Source of the DNA: Mesocentrotus franciscanus
Taxonomy: Eukaryota > Echinodermata > Echinoidea > Camarodonta > Strongylocentrotidae
Direction of reading: 5' to 3'
Length of the DNA stretch: 64,000 bases
Assembly (NCBI GenBank): GCA_037976565.1
Contig: CP137672.1
Coordinates: forward strand, 25,369,140-25,433,139
Position numbers and translations under genes: made by a program. Below are positions 1-12,000 of this stretch, piece by piece. Numbering within the stretch: the first letter of the stretch is position 1; every line of letters starts with the position of its first letter. The notes below the pieces were generated by a model. The model was not told where the DNA came from, did not search any database, and saw nothing but the letters and a program-made list of their open reading frames with translations.

Positions 1-1187
1 AGCATAATTTTGGGACGGTAAATATACATTTGCACCACTTCAAATATGCACAGCATCGCAAAGAAAGAGAAATTACGGATACAAAATATAATACGAGTGA
101 ATGGTTGAAATACCATTGCACACCAGCCGGCGGCATGGGAGGGGGCCAAAGTAGGGTCCCACTTCTTGAGAAAATCTAAAAATCATGCCGGCCGATTTTT
201 CGCTCAGTGGGGGGGAGTGAGCACTAATTTTTTTTCTCGTTTTTGCCCCCGAAAATTTTATTTTTTGCCAGGGGAGGGGGCCCATCTTCTTCTTTTTTGA
301 CCAAAAAAGGGCTAAATTTAAGTGTTTTTTCATGTTTCATCTAATTTAAGTGTTTTTTTTGCCAGGGGAGGGGGCCCGTGCCCCCCTGGATCCGCCACTG
401 GCGCACCTTGTATGATTTATAGACACATGATGCATTCACGGATGTATGCAGGAACATTCGCTAGGGTGCTTTTGCTCGCACATGACAAAACTTTCGTGTT
501 TCCAAAATCTAGGAAGCACACATTATTTTTGGACGATGATTACATTGTGATGCATTTCATATCCATTCACGGAGATTTTTTCCCCTTTTAAATACCATTG
601 TTTTTGTTGTTTTGTCTTGTTTTGTCCCCCCATCTTCTTTTTTTTTCTTTCTTGTCCCCATGGAAGACCAGCATGGACTAACCAGCCGTCTGTTTCTCTG
701 TATTTTTGTTTATTTTGTTCTACATTCATGCGTTCTTGGGTTTTTGTTTTTGTTTTCAATTTAATGCCATGTGATTTTTCTTGCTTATGTAAATTGTATA
801 TTATGTATATGTTTATAAATTGTGTTATATATGAATATTGTATATTCTTTTAAGCCTATATGACGGAAATAAAAACAAACAAACAAACAATATCGCCATT
901 TAAGTATAATATGTTGGATACGTCATGTAAAACAATGCAAATATTTCCCTCCCCAAACATAGGTTAAAGGTTGCCCGGAATTGGTAGTTTCGAAAATCTA
1001 AGGGGCTGCAGCCCCTACGGCCCTACTCCCTCCCTACAATCCATCTATATTCATCTATATTGCTTATTAGTGTTAAACATAACATCTTTACGACACTTAT
1101 GATTCTACTTCCCATCAGTGTTGAATACTATTCTTCCTATATAATGGGTCCTTCAATTATTAATTACCCAAGCATTGCGAGATGAAG
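1..1187. other. Intergenic, no gene seen
   Basis: No coding region is supported. Positions 120-410 are G-run and C-run debris, with two copies of a motif reading roughly GCCAGGGGAGGGGGCCC followed by a GGATCCGCCACTG phrase. Related phrases recur near 2993 and 4092, which marks the family as repetitive. The short open frames here are low-complexity and resemble no protein family I know. Confidence 0.6.
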
Positions 1188-1395
1188 AGGCGCGATAGCT
1201 CAGTTGGTAGAGCAGTGGTCTCGTAATCCGGTGACCCGGGTTCGAAACCAAGTCGATGCGCTAGTGCCCTTTGGTAAGGCATTAATCCTCATTACCAGGT
1301 CCCTCGGAGAGGACCTAAAGCCGTCGGTCCTCTGGTTGCTTACAAACAAGCAATTTATTCTTTCTTAGCAGCCAGGTAAAATAACCACCACTACT
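1188..1395 (+). mobile_element. tRNA-derived SINE, family 1
   Basis: The first 72 bases resemble a tRNA, with an A box (TAGCTCAGTTGGTAGAGC) and a B box (GGGTTCGAAACC). The anticodon stem does not pair well, so this is a SINE head and not a working tRNA gene. The body after it contains a CCTTTGGTAAGGCATTAATCC phrase and a short hairpin around CCTCGGAGAGGACC. The same body occurs in reverse near 17400, 28320, 37770 and 45850. Confidence 0.75.
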
Positions 1396-1404
1396 ACTTC
1401 AACA

Positions 1405-1555
1405 ATATCTAACACCTGGGTCGAGAGGGGCAGAGGTGGGTGAAACACCTTGTCCAATTAGGACGTAACCATCAATCAGTGATCGAATCCAGAACCTCTC
1501 GCATATGAGAGTCAAGACTATTCTCCAATGTACCACAGTGCTACCTACCTCCGTG
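1405..1555 (-). mobile_element. Diverged tRNA-headed SINE, reverse
   Basis: Read on the minus strand, this has an A-box-like GTAGCACTGTGGTACATTGG and a B-box-like GGTTCTGGATTCGATC, followed by the body phrase CACCCAGGTGTT-like that other SINEs in the window share. It is degenerate and carries no intact tRNA fold. Confidence 0.45.
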
Positions 1556-1741
1556 GTAGACTCTGGGCTGAAATGATAATACATTAGGGGCATGACCATA
1601 AGCTCGCATGTTGCTGAACATACTGTGTAATTATTAATGCACAGGTGTTATTTTTTATTTATTGACGATATTCCCAGACACAGGTGGTATTCTAGATCGT
1701 TTTTCCAAAGACCGCTCTTTGCCAAAACGAAGTAGAAAAGG

Positions 1742-1801
1742 GTGAGATAGATAGAAGGGGGAGGATGGAGAGGGGAAGGTAGAGGGAGAGAGAGTGGACA
1801 G

Positions 1802-1841
<40 letters not shown>

Positions 1842-1915
1842 GGGTGGAGGGAGGGAGAGACAGAGAGAGACAGAGAGATACAGAGAGAGAGAGAGAGAGA
1901 GAGAGATAGAGGAAG
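1742..1915. repeat. (GA)n microsatellite, interrupted
   Basis: This is an almost pure purine tract of GAGAGA runs broken by GGG and CAGA. Serine/leucine-rich open frames on the minus strand are a by-product of the repeat. Confidence 0.9.
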
Positions 1916-1964
1916 GGCGGGGAAAGCCAATTCTTGAAAATCAAAGGGACATGACAGAGTCAAG

Positions 1965-2980
1965 TGTAAAATGAAATAAATGAATGAAAATCATCCCAAT
2001 GATAGGTTTTCCCTATTAAGCAAAACCTTCAGATGCTTTGGTATCAAGAAATAGACATGAACAAATTATTTATAAAAAATAAAATAAAAAATTCAACAAC
2101 TAAAAATCAAAAATAAAAGTTATATTCATTTAATCTATTCCGAAAAAGGCAAAAACAGATAAACGTCGATTGTTGTCATGTCTATTTGACTATATCACTC
2201 ATTTCTGACGTCATATCAAACTGGGGGTCAATATACAGGAAACTGGGAAACTTATAGAAAAATGTGCTAGAGTTCATGAACTTGTTCAGAGTCGTTGGAC
2301 GGGGGCGTAAGCCTATTATAATTATGCTGACAGATTAACTACAGTAGGCAAGCATCGATTGGACATATTTTTTCAGGAATATATTTTTATTTGAAACCGA
2401 ATGCGGACGGGCACATTATTTGTAACCAGAGTGGAGTGGGGTTGACGCCTGGTTGACGCCTCTTGCTCAAATATAAACTTTACAGATCCTAAATTTCGCG
2501 AGAAAATGAAGTTATTAGTGAATGAAGATGAAAAATACTTTATTACGGGAAAAATAACATTTCGTTATCGAAATACACAGGAATGCTATAAAATACCTCG
2601 CTGCTCGAAAAGGATGGGCATATTATTTTGGGCACCTCATTGATAAAAAATGAAGTGACGTTGAAATATTGGCATTTCGAAATTGGCAAGGGCGTTTCAG
2701 CCCCAGCCCCCTCCCACCCACTATCCGCCTATGTTTGAAATTCTTAACTAAAATACGACAAAATTAATGTTTAAGTGAAGAACACAGCCAGTTCATTGCC
2801 AATACAAACAACCTTGGGCTCGTTATTTCCACTGCATTAAGCAGATGTAGGGGTGTATCGATTTTCTAGAGCATAACAGAAATTCCTTGATATGAATAAC
2901 GATGCAGAAAAATACTGGAAACATGGTCGGGTAATTAATCGAAGGTTTTTAGCCCGCATAGACATAAAAGATGATGACTA
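1965..2980. other. Intergenic, no gene seen
   Basis: AT-rich sequence with stops in all frames at short intervals. I see no domain, RNA gene or clear repeat. Confidence 0.6.
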
Positions 2981-2989
2981 GTGTCTTAG

Positions 2990-3225
2990 TGGCGGATCCA
3001 GAATTCTTTAACGGAGGGAGGGGTGGTGCACATGTCCCAGGTATCCAAAAAAACACTGGTGGTGGTGGGGGGGGGGACGGTGCTCAGGTCTCAACTATCC
3101 GAGAAAAAACACGCTGGTATGGTGAGGGAGGGGGTGCTCAGGTCTCAAATACCTGAAAAAACACTGGTATGGTGGGGAGGGGGTTGGGGGGTACTAAGGT
3201 ATCAAATATCCGGGAGGGGCATGTA
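2990..3225 (+). repeat. G-rich tandem repeat, about four units
   Basis: A unit of about 55 bp recurs, each containing a GGTGCTCAGGTCTCAA-like phrase, then a CTGAAAAAACACTGGTATGG-like phrase and a run of G. It opens with GGCGGATCCAGAATTC, which resembles the repeat debris near 390 and 4092. The glycine/valine-rich open frames across it are repeat artefacts. Confidence 0.7.
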
Positions 3226-3249
3226 TAACCGTTGTGCCCCTGGACAAGC

Positions 3250-4785
3250 AATTGTATTGTAGTGAAATTACATTACGCAAAATGTTCTTCTCCGAAGCAT
3301 TCTACACAATCTTTTTAATATGTGAACAAAATAATAATGACAAATTAATCGTTAATGAAGAATGTCATAAACTCATCCTGGCCCCGGCAGGAGGACATTT
3401 ATATGGGAATCCGTTAAAAGCTGCCCTGTCTACGCCCAGGGAGGATGCCAACAGTAAGGTCAAATGAATTCGTTCAGCATTTTCAGGTTTTATCATAACC
3501 CTTCTCCATCTTTCAAAAATCGACTGCGATTAGGTATAATAATTATATCACGAACATGCGTAATGATGCGAACTGTGGTAAATTTTGGTAGGACGTTGTT
3601 TTTAAAATGGTAAAAACAATTAATGTCACTATAATACTTACTATTTTATTGTTTCGAAGAACGGTCCTGTTACTTCCACACTAAAATGTATGTTCATATA
3701 CTTCAACGAACATGAGCATGCAAACATGAAATTAAATTATATCACCAAAACATACAAGGAATTGTACAAAAACACGAAATATAAATCCGGTGCTCCTCGC
3801 ATAAACCAACGCTATCTTCACCAAAGAGCCAATGACTGTCCCGACAAAAAAAGGCTGCCACTTGAAATTGTGTTTCCGAATGTGATCGCTATCATATCGA
3901 TTGTAGATAGAATGATCGTCTGGGCTTCAGAGGCTATACCTGTCGTCTGGTAATTAAGAGCGCATTCTCATTGATTGCTTATCCAAGCTATATTCTCAAC
4001 TAATTTGCTCGTTTGTCCAGATGTTTTGGCAATAATTCCATGCATGAGCGCCAGACCTGAACGACAGTCATGTTCATTACGATGGAGGAATGGCGGATCC
4101 GGGGGCCAGATACCAGTTAGTTTTTCGATTTGGTTTTGTAATCATCTCAACTTCAAGTTGAGGCATTTTCTCCCGGGGATCATGCATCCCCATATTGAAA
4201 GCCTGTTAAAGTAATTGCAATATTAATTTATTTCTCTCTCTCTCTCTCTTTTGTGTTTTTTGTTCTTTTGCATTTTCATCAGGGCCTGCCTTAAAAAAAT
4301 CTTCCAAAAGTCATCGACAATGGGCGTATCACCCCCTCCCCGCGAAATTGTGAAACGTAAAATAAGCATAGATCCCTCATATTCAGTCAGCGATTTTGTT
4401 TTGTTGTTGTTGTTGTTGTGTGAGTGTGGGTGTGTGTACTTAATTATCTGCTGATGTTAGTATTTTCAATGACAAAATTGGAGTAGGCGGGTTTGAAAAC
4501 TGATACATACCGCACCAACGATGGATATTATTTGCTCGCCTATTCTGCTCGCTCGAAATAAAGATTGAAGAGAAAACTTGACTCAGTCAGAAGACGACAG
4601 GCCCTTGGTAAATTCATGACTATGATGACTACTTACGTCTATAATAAGAGTCGCTTTACATTTTAATGATTAGTACCCCAGTCATTGGATTCGATCGCTT
4701 ACCCGCACATGATAGTGCACACGCTCCGCTCCTGGGAGTATTCCGACCAGGCCCCATTTTGCAAGCGCACGCATGCCAATCAACC
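3250..4785. other. Intergenic, no gene seen
   Basis: No recognisable gene. An 87-codon open frame at 3690-3953 was checked and shows no family motif or coding bias. A short (TC)n run lies at about 4231-4250 and a (TTG)n run at about 4398-4417. Confidence 0.55.
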
Positions 4786-4794
4786 ACATTAACG

Positions 4795-4945
4795 TTCGCA
4801 TCCTACCGGGTATAACCATTTAATACCTGGGTGGAGAGTGGCAAATGCACACAAATGTTTTGCCAATGGTGGCAAAGGACACTAGTGCCGTGCAGGGGCT
4901 TGAACCTAGACCTTCACATTTCAAGTCAAGCGTTACCATAACCCC
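4795..4945 (-). mobile_element. tRNA-headed SINE, family 2, reverse
   Basis: It contains the phrases ACCTGGGTGGAGAGTGGCAAATG and GGCAAAGGACACTAGTGCCG followed by a B-box-like GGGGCTTGAACC. The same order occurs near 62400, and in the other orientation at 41066-41374. The tRNA-like part is diverged. Confidence 0.6.
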
Positions 4946-5914
4946 TCTAAACCTCTACGCCCACGTTATATACCATAACATCTAAAAATATATATTTGTA
5001 ATTTTTGACTAAAATGTTCATGAAAACTCACCTTCAAAATTTAGGATGGCGTGTATACTTAAAGAAATGCAATCCCTCAAAATGTAGTCAGCGTATATTA
5101 CAACACTTATACCAAACAACCGTTTAGCACCTTCGTCAGTCAATAAAATGGGAAGAAGGAGAAAGTGCGGATAAATGATTTGAAGGGCACAAGTGAAAAA
5201 GAAATCACACACGCGAGTATAAATAATAAGGACGAAGAAAATGCATGCGACTGAGTGATCATGTTCAATTATTATGTCAACGTATTGATTTTGACATGAG
5301 AGCAAGGCTATACATTCATGTTGAAAGATTTTGAATTAGAGCTCCTTAAAAAGACGTACATAAGAACCGTCAGGTAGTGCTTTTTCCGCATTATATTCTT
5401 GATAACGTTTTGTGTCGGTCATTCTTTTCTGACGTAAAAGTTCGGAAAATAGTTTTTTGTTATTTATTTGTCACCGTATAAGGAAAATAAACAAGCAGCA
5501 TTTTGCATTATCAATCTTATTATATAGTGTACACTCGTTTTCGTCTACAACAATTAAGGAGTTGTTGCCCTCCTGGCTCAACGCAGAAAGTCTAAGGAAA
5601 TTTGAATATTCAAAGCGAGTCTACGCTATTAATTGGATCTTATCCCATGCATACCATTTCAATTTACAGGAGAAAACATTATTATTTGTGTTTTGGTCAC
5701 TGCAACAATTTCTATCTTCAAGCAGATGAGCAACCTATATAAACTGGGTGCCTTGCAATTTCGGCTTTTTGCACTATAGTCTTCTTGATCTAATAATAAT
5801 ACGAATTATGTTTCAATATAACACGTATATCAAGAGTTGGTTTAGAGCCGGCGCGAAAATTAAGAGAAAATTGGGTTAATTCCCCATTCGGAGACCCGCG
5901 GGTCAAGCATATAC
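4946..5914. other. Intergenic, no gene seen
   Basis: Open frames at 5018-5305 and 5457-5729 were considered. Neither shows a known motif, a splice context or coding-like composition. Nothing else stands out. Confidence 0.55.
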
Positions 5915-6197
5915 CAGGGGGTGTTTCACAAAGACTAAGATTGACTTTAAGTTGGACTTAACTATGGCAGGCCGTTCATGCCACTGTTTTCTCTCACCAT
6001 TTTCTGGCATTGGTCTCTCAAGTGACGAACAAATCATGGTCACAAATCTACAGAATTTACATTTTTTGATAATTCATTATTGAAGGAAAAAATATTATCC
6101 AAAGATCATAATGGTGAGAACAACCAGTGGCATGAATGGTCTGCCGTAGTTAAGTCCAACTTAAAGTCTAGCTTAGCCTTTGTGAAACACCCCCCTG
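5915..6197. mobile_element. Palindromic MITE, CAGGGGGTGTTTCAC family
   Basis: The left end reads CAGGGGGTGTTTCACAAAG and the right end is its reverse complement (CTTTGTGAAACACCCCCCTG). The arms extend inward through AAGT..GGACTTAA repeats with a GGCCGTTCATGCCA-type motif mirrored inside. It has no coding capacity. Relatives lie at 26011-26308 and 35668-35980. Confidence 0.85.
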
Positions 6198-7000
6198 GTG
6201 TGTCCGTAATGAAAATAAATTTGCAATCGATTCTCATCATTCAATGGAATTATATAAATCATTAAAAAATGAATTTGAGAGGCTATCCAAAATTAATTGG
6301 CGGGCAAAAAAATAAATCTCGTTTGAGACTAATTGTCAAACTATATTTCAGAGTGAAATAAAATCAACACAAAACACCTGTGTTACGCAGGCGCGTAGCC
6401 AAGGGGGGGGGCGGTGGGGGAGTCGCCCCCCAAAAAAAAGAGAGAGAGAGAAGAGAAAAAAGTAAGAGGACGTAGGAAAAAAAAGGAGCAGACAAAGAAA
6501 CATGACAAAGACTGTGTTAAAAAGATTATAAAAGAAACAACAGATATGCATCATAATATCCTTTATTTAAAAATGTAATTGTGAAATGAGCTTTGAATTC
6601 TATAGCCATCAGCCTAGCCCAGCGCAGTTCGCCTTTCATCCAGCTCGACATAAATATATGCAAACCTACACAATAATAATGACTATCGAGCTCTACGGAT
6701 AGGTTCTGTTCGTCACAGAGGTCCAGACGGATTCTACTTTGAGCAGCTGAGAAGAGTGTAGAAATTGCTAGCCAGTAGCCAGCATGTAGATACAACCCTG
6801 CTCCAATACCAGAAATAAACAAGAAATAAGTCATAATAAGTCATTATAAAGTCGACATCTTATATCTGGAATACTGATCGGGGGGGGGGGCAATAAGATT
6901 AAAACGTGGTTTATTAAATTATACTTTTTTATGCGTTTGTTGGAAAATGACATATTCCCAAATTTACAGTCAGGCAAAAAATATAGTTATTTAGAAGCCC
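6198..7000. other. Intergenic repeat debris
   Basis: The phrase GCGCGTAGCCAAGGGGGG at about 6391-6412 resembles the G-run ends of other elements in the window. A short GA run follows at 6440-6455 and a poly-G tract lies near 6881. No gene is seen. Confidence 0.5.
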
Positions 7001-7004
7001 GCGA

Positions 7005-7640
7005 AACGGCGGGGCTCCTGGGGGCTCGAGCCCCCACTTTTTGAAAAAGTATGTTAAAGAGAAAATAGAAAGAAAGAATAGTAACCTGCCAGTGTCACAT
7101 AATAAATATGAGGTATCAAAATATGCTCATCTGACCGTAATTAAATGTCTAAAAACCTAGAGCTTGCGGGGGCTCTGTCCCCTGGACCCCACCAAGGACC
7201 CCAAGGCGGGCCCCTGGATGCTCATCTGACCGTTAATTAATGCCTAAATCTCTGAGCTTCTGGGGGCTCCGCCCCCTGGCCCCAACTCCAATTTATCACA
7301 AATAAGGTATACAAATATGCTCATCTGACCGTACAAGTTGTCTATCAATCGGATCGATCGGATCGATTTTAAGATCGATTTTAGGGCTTAGTGTAACACC
7401 CCCTGGTTTTAGTCTAGAATCTGGCCGTTTTAATTTTGATCTCCACTACACCGTACCAACGAAAATATTCATATATTCAAATATTAATATGCAGCGTAGG
7501 ATGGCTAGGTTACGTTTAAAAAAGACGCGGGCGGGCCCCTGGATGCTCATCTGACCGTTATTAAATGCCTAAATCCCCTAGCTTGGGCCCTGAATGCTCA
7601 TCTGACCGTAGTGCCCCTGGACCCCACGCCAATTTACGCT
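7005..7640. repeat. Irregular repeat cluster around TGCTCATCTGACCGT
   Basis: The 15-mer TGCTCATCTGACCGT occurs five times, at about 7124, 7219, 7318, 7544 and 7595. It is usually followed by an ATTAAATGCCTAAA-like stretch and then by GGGGGCTC..GCCCCCTGG. Spacing ranges from about 50 to 225 bp, so this is a shuffled cluster and not a regular array. Confidence 0.7.
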
Positions 7641-8061
7641 CTACTCTACCTGATCGTAAATACTTTAAAGTCTCCTCCCCCCACTTTGAAAAACGTTCCG
7701 CGGGGCTTGCATGTGGCATGTAAGATTCGGGTGTTGATGCAAATTTTTTCTGCCCCGGAAAAAAACCGTTTTTGATCATTACGCCACTGCATAACAATGA
7801 ATCAAATATTATTTTTGAAAATTCAGACATTATTCTCTAATAATTTAATGAAACGTCAAAGCTTCCGCGCTTCGCTCCGTTTCCCTCTCCCTAATTAATT
7901 AATTCAATGAAGTGTCAACTGCAAGCCCGAAAAAATATTAATCAGGATTAATACTAAACCACGGTAACCACCAATTGGTCGGGGGCTGTCAGATAAAACT
8001 TCATCGATACGATAGGCAATTGATGAGAGAGATATTCAGTCGTCAGGCCGACATGTACAGG

Positions 8062-8122
8062 GTGTTCTTCTTCTTCTTCTTCTTCATAATCGCATCATCG
8101 TCTCCTTAGAACTTCTTCTTCA

Positions 8123-8153
<31 letters not shown>

Positions 8154-8452
8154 GATCATCATCTTCTTCTTCTTCTTGATCACCATCTTCTTCTTCTTCT
8201 TCTTCATCATCTTCTTCTTCTTCTTCCTCTTCTTCTTGATCATCATCTTCTTCTTCTTCTTTCTTCTTCTTTTTCTTCTACTTCTTCTTCTTCTTTTTCT
8301 TCTTCTTCTCCGTCTTCTTCTTCTTCTTCTTCTTCTTCTTCTTCTTCTTTCTTCTTTTTCGTCTTCTTCTTTTTCTTCTTCTTCTTCTTCTTCTTCTTCT
8401 TCTTCTTCTTTTTTCTTTCTTTTCTTCTTCTTCTTCTTCTTCTTCTTCTTCT

Positions 8453-8486
<34 letters not shown>

Positions 8487-8615
8487 GATCATCATCTTCT
8501 TCTTCTTCTTCTTCTTCTTCTTCTTCTTCTTCTTCTTCTTCTTCTTCTTCTTCATCTTCTTCTTCTTCTTCTTCTTCTTCTTCATTATCATCATCATCAT
8601 CATCTTCTTCTTTTT
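8062..8615. repeat. Long (TTC)n / (GAA)n tract
   Basis: About 550 bp of TTC triplets are interrupted by TTGATCATCA, CTCTTC and TTTTTC variants. This is a polypyrimidine/polypurine mirror tract. All long open frames through it (poly-Phe, poly-Lys, poly-Glu) are artefacts. Confidence 0.95.
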
Positions 8616-8904
8616 CTGCTCTTTTCGTCAAATACAGTCCACTCAGTTCGAGAAAAGGGGATTCCCCCATCCTGCCTCCTGTTCCTGATCGCATCCGCAT
8701 CCTGACATGTTTTATGAATAATGTGATGAATTATGGGGGCTAATGGGGCTGAGCCAATAAATTCTAATTTTTAACAATTCTTTTTGTTTTCATAACTGAA
8801 AATTCATTGAAGGCATTCAGAACAGATCAGAGATTTAAAGAAATATTATCAGATAAGTCTTGATTAAAGACTACAATGCTACTGCCAAAGGCAAAGCGTC
8901 AACA
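8616..8904. other. Region upstream of copy A, no promoter recognised
   Basis: This lies directly upstream of the point where homology between the two transporter copies begins. It has no TATA box, CRE or GC-rich block that I recognise. A CCAAT-like motif occurs at 8753-8757, but it is a short match and weak evidence. Confidence 0.4.
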
Positions 8905-8936
8905 TTTTATCGGGATTTAATGAGAAACTTTCTGGA

Positions 8937-9090
8937 ATGGCCTCTTTGTTTGATGCAGGCACTGATACTGATGTAATAATCAAAGATGGAGTTGATATTG
9001 TAGTAAGGGAAAAAACCTTTTCCGAAATGGAGCTACAGACTACCCTCGAAGATACTGCAGATTCGAGTGAAGACAGCCACGGTATACGCG
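8937..9090 (+). CDS. SVOP: Copy A exon 1 (N-terminus)
   Basis: Encodes residues 1-51 plus one base of codon 52, beginning MASLFDAGTDTDVIIKDG. Two phase-1 donors lie nine bases apart: one after 9081 (GTATAC) and one after 9090 (GTACGT). The second matches consensus better. Compared with copy B it carries extra codons around REKTFSEM. The true 5' limit is uncertain. Confidence 0.75.
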
Positions 9091-12000
9091 GTACGTAGCA
9101 TTTTCTAGGCCGTCACACTGGGCAAGAAATGATACTGATCTGGCCTAGCCCCGCTGGCGTTATTTTTTTCTGCGGCACAGATATCAGATTGGGGTTAGGT
9201 GCGTGTTGAGCCTATGGGAAAGTTTAGGTTAGGTTAGGTTAGGTTAAATCAAGACCTCTTTAAAAAAAAAAAGCCCCAATCTGTGCCACAGAAAAATATG
9301 ACGCGCCCCGCTGGAGATTATAAAATGAGTGGTATGATGCACACATAGCTGCATTATGATTACTATCCTGGCTGTATATTAGCTATAGACTACTACTAGA
9401 TTCTACTAGTACTAGCCTTAAGGGCTTGGTGATAATGTGAAATATTGATATTGATATCACCAAGCCTTAACTGGCTCCCATAGATGGAGAGGCATGTCAA
9501 CAGACCCCAAAATGCGTCCGAAATCACCTGTTCCCACACCCGACCAATATTGGACAGTGGCCTCGATGAATTTTATGCCACTTCTACACCTAATTGCCTA
9601 CGAAATTTAAAAATCATATTTAAATTTAAGGAAATATTAGCAAATATCTTACCAGAGCGATACAGCACTTTAACGGAAGTCCCATCAACACGAGTCAGAG
9701 GTCAACGTTATTCATATGTAAAGAGGAAACTCTCACGGTACATGTGGAGAAGCACCCGAGCTGTATCGCCATCCTGGCAGTGTATTAAAACCCGTTTTAT
9801 TGATCTCAACATTTCCAAACACCACTGTACAAAATTAAACTGATTTCACTCAAAATCGGTACTTTAGTACCAATTGATGACACCTAAATAGCAGTAAAAT
9901 ACAATTTTTTCAACTCACCAATGTTAAAAAGAATAATTTAAAAATAAAAATCTTAAGTCCACTGTCAAACTTGCTTACAGTTTTATCGGCATGATTGTGT
10001 GCATTTGTGTGTTGTAAGTCTATTGACTATTCACGTGTGAAATTGCTGCCTATTAGCACATGGTACAGCGCTAGAGGTCCATACGCAGTATTGACTCTCT
10101 ATGCTTTGCTGGAGTGTCTCCGCACGGGTCTATGGGAGCCAGTTAAGGCTTGGTGATATCAATATCAATATTTCACATTATCACCAAGCCCTTAAGGCTA
10201 AGCTATACTATAGCGAGTTTCCACTGTAGTCCCTTATAGATGTAGGGGCTAGATAATAATATCTAATATGATATTGATATCACGTATCACAAGAAAAAAA
10301 ACCACACTATCAAACAATAAGGTTGTACAATTAAATATTGACGATTTAATATGGATAATCAACACTAATAATCAAGGTTCATATAATCATTTGGGCACAC
10401 AAAAAATATATGCAATATAAAAATGTCAAAGGGAGCGGACAACTCTCCTAAGTGTCAGTAAACAACACAAAAATAACAGTGATCACTGGATAGAACGGGG
10501 GCAATTAATCTCTTGTTTATTCCGAAAAGCAGTACAATAATTAATAGGATCGTCACAAGTGAGTAAGAAACTCACCTCGAGGTTAATTACGGTCACCATC
10601 AAATGAATACACAAATATACAATCATACAACAATAATCAATCCTCAAAAAACGAACACAAAAAGGATCATCAAATAATTTAGCAAAGCGTTCAAAATAAA
10701 TAGATCAAACCTAATCAGCATCCACAGCGAAATCAGGAAAGATGATGCTGACGATGGCGATGATGATGACAAAGACGATGTAGGAAGATGATGACGGCGA
10801 TGATGTCGTTGACGATGGCGATGAAACAGTCAATAGACGAGTTCGGTTATGATGTCGATGAAGATGATGATGATGATTAAAGAGTCGACACAACAAAGTC
10901 GACATGGCGGTCAAAGAGACAGAGTTGAGACAAAAATAACGAGTCGATCGATGTGGGATAAAAAGTTGTCAAAACGATAATGCAGGGTGAGAAAACCAAT
11001 AGATTACTCTATTCTCACTGCACAGAGTCAAGAAAAATGGCGATTATCGCATCTATAAAAATGATGTAAAAAAGAGTCCAAAATAAATCTCGCGAAATGC
11101 AAGATGTGCAAGCAAGTCCCTCGAGCCCTCGTTGGACAAAAATTAAACAGGCACGATATACAATCACACAGAAACAGTCTGTGGTGCCGATACAAATCAT
11201 CCCACTGGTGCTCACGTGGCGAGAAGAGCCCGATGCCCCAATCATCACAGCAGCGTGATTGGTTGAAAATAATTTGAAATACGCGTATACAATTAACATG
11301 CTAGCATACGCGCTGTAAGTAACAATGGAAAAATTTACGTCACAAAATAATATATTAACAAACCAGACAGAACCGATTTGAACATGTCTGCAAAGCCAGA
11401 CAGGCGGAGTGAAAAAATACCATGCAAAGGAAGTTGGGTCTCCCTAGTCGCCATTTTGAAAATGGGAAGGCAATATACAAATAATACACAGCAGTAAGGG
11501 CATTACTAAGAATTACCCACACACGGTACCTTTGGAACAGTCTAACACGCCTGAGGCGATAGCCGAGGTTGTTTGGACTGTTTTGATGGTACGGAGTGTG
11601 GGTAATTTTACTAATGCCCGAACAAAATGATGTGTATTATTTGTTTTATAAAATGATGTTTTATGACATGATTTTCATAATGACTGGTCATTAGCATTTG
11701 ATAATGACCGGTCATTATCGAAATTACGTGTTAGGCAAAATCAATGCCTGGTCACGTGTACGCTCTCAACCAATCATTTGATTAGGATCCACGGCATTAT
11801 ATTATAATACATATTAAACGGGTACAACAAAAGTTAAAAATCGTGACATTTGGTCACTACAGGTTCTACCTCTCCTCTGCCCACACATGTCGACAGTGCA
11901 AACCGACTTGTTTGCAACTACCCTTACATTCCAAATTTTGTTTGAGTGTTGGCTGAGTGTGCAGTGTGCACGGATGTGGCTTTGTACATGTACCAAGAAA

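Noticed and set aside
1188..1260. tRNA gene with CGT-like anticodon
   Set aside because: The A and B boxes are good, but the anticodon stem pairs poorly and the sequence runs into a body found elsewhere in the window, so it is a SINE head.
8106..8700. Long poly-Lys, poly-Glu and poly-Phe open frames
   Set aside because: Translation of the TTC/GAA repeat in different frames; no non-repeat coding sequence.
9484..9843. 119-codon open frame between the 70-bp inverted repeats
   Set aside because: No family motif; its second half is intron sequence also found in copy B, where the frame is not kept.
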